Shown here: positions 62,240 to 64,000 of the stretch, one piece after another
Layout: each line of letters begins with the position of its first letter
Position numbering within the stretch: position 1 is the stretch's first letter
NCBI GenBank assembly: GCA_030068145.1
Contig: JAPJBO010000215.1
Location: forward strand, 62,001 to 126,000
Reading direction: 5' to 3'
From: Diplonema papillatum
Lineage: Eukaryota > Euglenozoa > Diplonemea > Diplonemida > Diplonemidae
DNA: 64,000 bases
The notes under the pieces: model-generated
Databases searched by the model: none
The model's input: only the letters and a program-made list of their open reading frames with translations
Told to the model about the DNA's origin: nothing
Program-made: the position numbers and the translations under genes

Positions 62240-62428
62240 TAGCAAGCTTGCTTGAGCGCCGAAGGCGCGTCTAGTGGAATCCCATTTCCGTTTCCACCAT
62301 TTGACGTACGCGATGCCTCCTATTTCCACTCTCTAAGAGGTTGGACAGGGGTAGTATTACGCAAACATCCAGGCCGTTTCCCTCTCCGCTGTTTGTACTC
62401 CCCCTTCCCCCTTTCCCGTGTGCCCAAA

Positions 62429-63850
62429 ATGTCTGCAGCAAAGTCTCCTCTGCCCGGTCGTGAACGCTACGACTTTAACTTCCCATCAAGCTTAGTGGCG
62501 CCTTTCGAACGCTGCACCGGTGCCGTGCCGGAGTCGCGGAAGAATTTTTCCGTTCAAGTGCTAGCGGATTTCTGCGGGAAGCATTTTGGCAACGTGACAG
62601 ATGCTGCGATTTCGCAAGCGTGTGGTACGCTCGTCGACCTGCTCGGCGTGCCTTACAGCACGCTAACCGCCTTGGAGCCGGTCCGGGCCGTGGCAATACT
62701 GTACACGATGTGGGAGAAGAAGCCCGAGGAGGTGGTCGCCGCCGTACAGGCGAATCGTGTTGGCGCCGTCCCACCTCCCAATTTGGGAGCGCTTGCATCG
62801 GACGACGCGCCGGCGGCACCAGCGAAAGCAGCCTCGTCGCAGTCTGAGACGGCCATGGCGCTGGATGGCGACAGCGCTCCGCCGCCGAGTGCGGGTGGCG
62901 GGGACGCGTTGGCCCAGCAGATGGCGGCGATGGTCGGGATCGTGCAGCGCCTCTCCGTTTCTTTCGAAGAGGTGAAGAAGGAATTGGCCGTCGTCAAGGG
63001 CCAGGTCACAGGCAAGGACCAAGCGATTGCGCAGACGGAGCGCCTCGAAGGGCTCAAGGAGGGCCTGATGCTGACGGACGGTGCGGTCACCGCGATGGTC
63101 GTGGTCGTGAACGACGCTGGCGCCCGCCTCGCTTTCCCCGGAAACCCGGACTCCGTCCCCATCCCCCACCGCACTATCGCGCGGCACTGGCGTGTTGCCG
63201 ATTCAGCTGCCCCGAAGGTGCGTCTGGACGCGTCGGCTACCTTTCGCCAGCCTGGCGTATCCCTTGAAGAGGCCCGACCGACAGCTCGAACTGACCAGCG
63301 CCCCACTTTCGACGCCGCCGACATCAGAGCCGTGGTCCATGACGGGGCAACGTGGCCCGACCACGCGGACGAGGAGCCGGGTTTTCCCCAGCTTCTCATA
63401 ACGGAATTGGAGAGACGAGCGCCCGAACAGATCCCCGCCTCAACGGCATATCAACAGCTCGTCGCGCTGACTCGGATGGTTTTGGAAGGCCGCGACGACT
63501 CCGCCGTCCTGACCCGGACGGCCGAGTACCTAGAGTACTGGCGCGTCAGGGAGCGCCTGGGGTACCAAGCGGCGGACGCCTACGCCGAAGCCCTAGACGG
63601 TCCGGACGAGCTGCCGCAACGTGTCAGGCGCGCGTTGCAGGCAGCCGAGACTGCCGCGACGCCGTCGAAGGGACCTCGGCCGCGCTCAAGGGCGGGAGAC
63701 GGAGACCGCGCACGCCGTCGGACGGCGTCGACCAATTTTCGCTGGGGCAGGCGCGGTTCCAACGGCAGCACGGGTCGGAGAAGCGGCAGCAGCAGCAACG
63801 CTACCAGCAACAATGGCTACAACAAGAAGCCGAGCGCCGACCGCAAGTGA
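62429..63850 (+). CDS. Gag-like ORF of an unidentified retroelement
   Basis: ATG at 62429 starts MSAAKSPLPGRERYDFNFPS; the frame is also open 59 codons upstream. An N-terminal domain (FSVQVLADFCGKHFGNVTDA, AVAILYTMWEKKPEEVVAAV) is followed by an Ala/Pro-rich linker and a probable coiled coil (QRLSVSFEEVKKELAVVKGQ). A second domain follows (LLITELERRAPEQIPASTAY, LEYWRVRERLGYQAADAY). The C-terminus is Arg/Ser/Gly/Asn-rich, with no CCHC knuckle. Architecture and the overlapping downstream frame suggest the gag protein of a DIRS- or LTR-type element or another LINE ORF1. I cannot choose. Confidence 0.55.
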   Translation: MSAAKSPLPGRERYDFNFPSSLVAPFERCTGAVPESRKNFSVQVLADFCGKHFGNVTDAAISQACGTLVDLLGVPYSTLTALEPVRAVAILYTMWEKKPEEVVAAVQANRVGAVPPPNLGALASDDAPAAPAKAASSQSETAMALDGDSAPPPSAGGGDALAQQMAAMVGIVQRLSVSFEEVKKELAVVKGQVTGKDQAIAQTERLEGLKEGLMLTDGAVTAMVVVVNDAGARLAFPGNPDSVPIPHRTIARHWRVADSAAPKVRLDASATFRQPGVSLEEARPTARTDQRPTFDAADIRAVVHDGATWPDHADEEPGFPQLLITELERRAPEQIPASTAYQQLVALTRMVLEGRDDSAVLTRTAEYLEYWRVRERLGYQAADAYAEALDGPDELPQRVRRALQAAETAATPSKGPRPRSRAGDGDRARRRTASTNFRWGRRGSNGSTGRRSGSSSNATSNNGYNKKPSADRK

Positions 63851-64000
63851 GTACAACGGCTGCGCTCGCTCTCAGCAGGACCGTCGACGTGAAGAGGCAG
63901 GCGAGTCTCGAACATTCGTTTTTCCTGATTCGGAACGGGCACGAGCTGGGGCGTGCGATCGCCGCGGGCATCCCCCCAGAAGAGGCACACCTCTTCGCTT
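63640..64000 (+). CDS. Overlapping -1 frame ORF, leaves the window
   Basis: In the -1 frame relative to the gag-like ORF the text reads DGVDQFSLGQARFQRQHGSE, a Gln-rich helix, then VSTTAALALSRTVDVKRQAS and FFLIRNGHELGRAIAAGIPP up to the window end. It is open throughout and looks coding. The overlap of about 200 bp with the previous ORF is what a programmed -1 frameshift gag-pol junction would look like. A one-base sequence error would give the same picture. The pol domains would lie beyond 64000. Confidence 0.5.

Overview
The window is nuclear DNA of a eukaryote, most likely a GC-rich, repeat-laden unicellular eukaryote (protist or alga). Several genes on the minus strand only make sense once GT...AG introns are removed, and the donor and acceptor phases match. 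The mobile elements are all eukaryotic types: APE-type LINEs, a MULE, a hAT remnant, a tyrosine-recombinase element and MITEs. Dispersed and tandem repeats fill most of the rest. I do not name a species.

Layout. 0-4.3 kb: satellite arrays (31, 142 and 192 bp units) and nested dispersed repeats. 3.9-7.2 kb: a two-exon minus-strand gene whose 2.7 kb intron holds a TA-flanked inverted-repeat element, a (CACAAA)n higher-order array and a broken copy of the gene itself. 7.5-9.8 kb: a hAT-type MITE and other dispersed repeats. 9.96-13.2 kb: a minus-strand gene of at least three exons with an 11 bp minisatellite inside an intron. 13.5-23.4 kb: mainly repeats, the first exon of one gene (14.5 kb), the last exon of another (21.4 kb), a foldback pair and a decayed coding region. 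23.6-30.7 kb: the two halves of a LURP-one-related (LOR) protein, apparently split by a 6.2 kb intron that has collected a tyrosine-recombinase element, foldback elements and a hAT fragment. 31-38 kb: a gene of unknown function with duplicated ends, minisatellites and a 211-218 bp tandem repeat. 38.6-39.2 kb: a compact three-exon gene for a small basic protein. 40.6-43.1 kb: a MULE transposase. 44.3-48.7 kb: LINE-A (ORF1 plus endonuclease/reverse transcriptase, with two frame breaks). 48.7-49.5 kb: a host gene with repeated promoter-like blocks upstream. 50.9-53.4 kb: the 3' part of LINE-B, with an unusual Cys/His-rich tail. 55.5-56.5 kb: a PH-like/coiled-coil gene. 57.2-61.7 kb: LINE-C, one 1482-codon ORF combining an OTU protease-like domain, APE endonuclease, reverse transcriptase and a CCHC finger, bounded on both sides by long (AC)n tracts. 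62.4-64.0 kb: a gag-like ORF overlapped by a -1 frame ORF that leaves the window.

How it works together. There is no operon-like pathway. The recognisable host genes are nearly all on the minus strand. Several have the same 45-60 bp block (TATA-like CTTTAAAA followed by an AACTTACACTCTAAA-type segment) 10-90 bp upstream of the predicted ATG, sometimes in tandem copies. The plus strand carries most full-length retroelements. The most striking items are the OTU-APE-RT LINE in (AC)n, the LINE-B Cys/His tail, the LOR gene split by a transposon-filled intron, and the recurrent promoter-like block.
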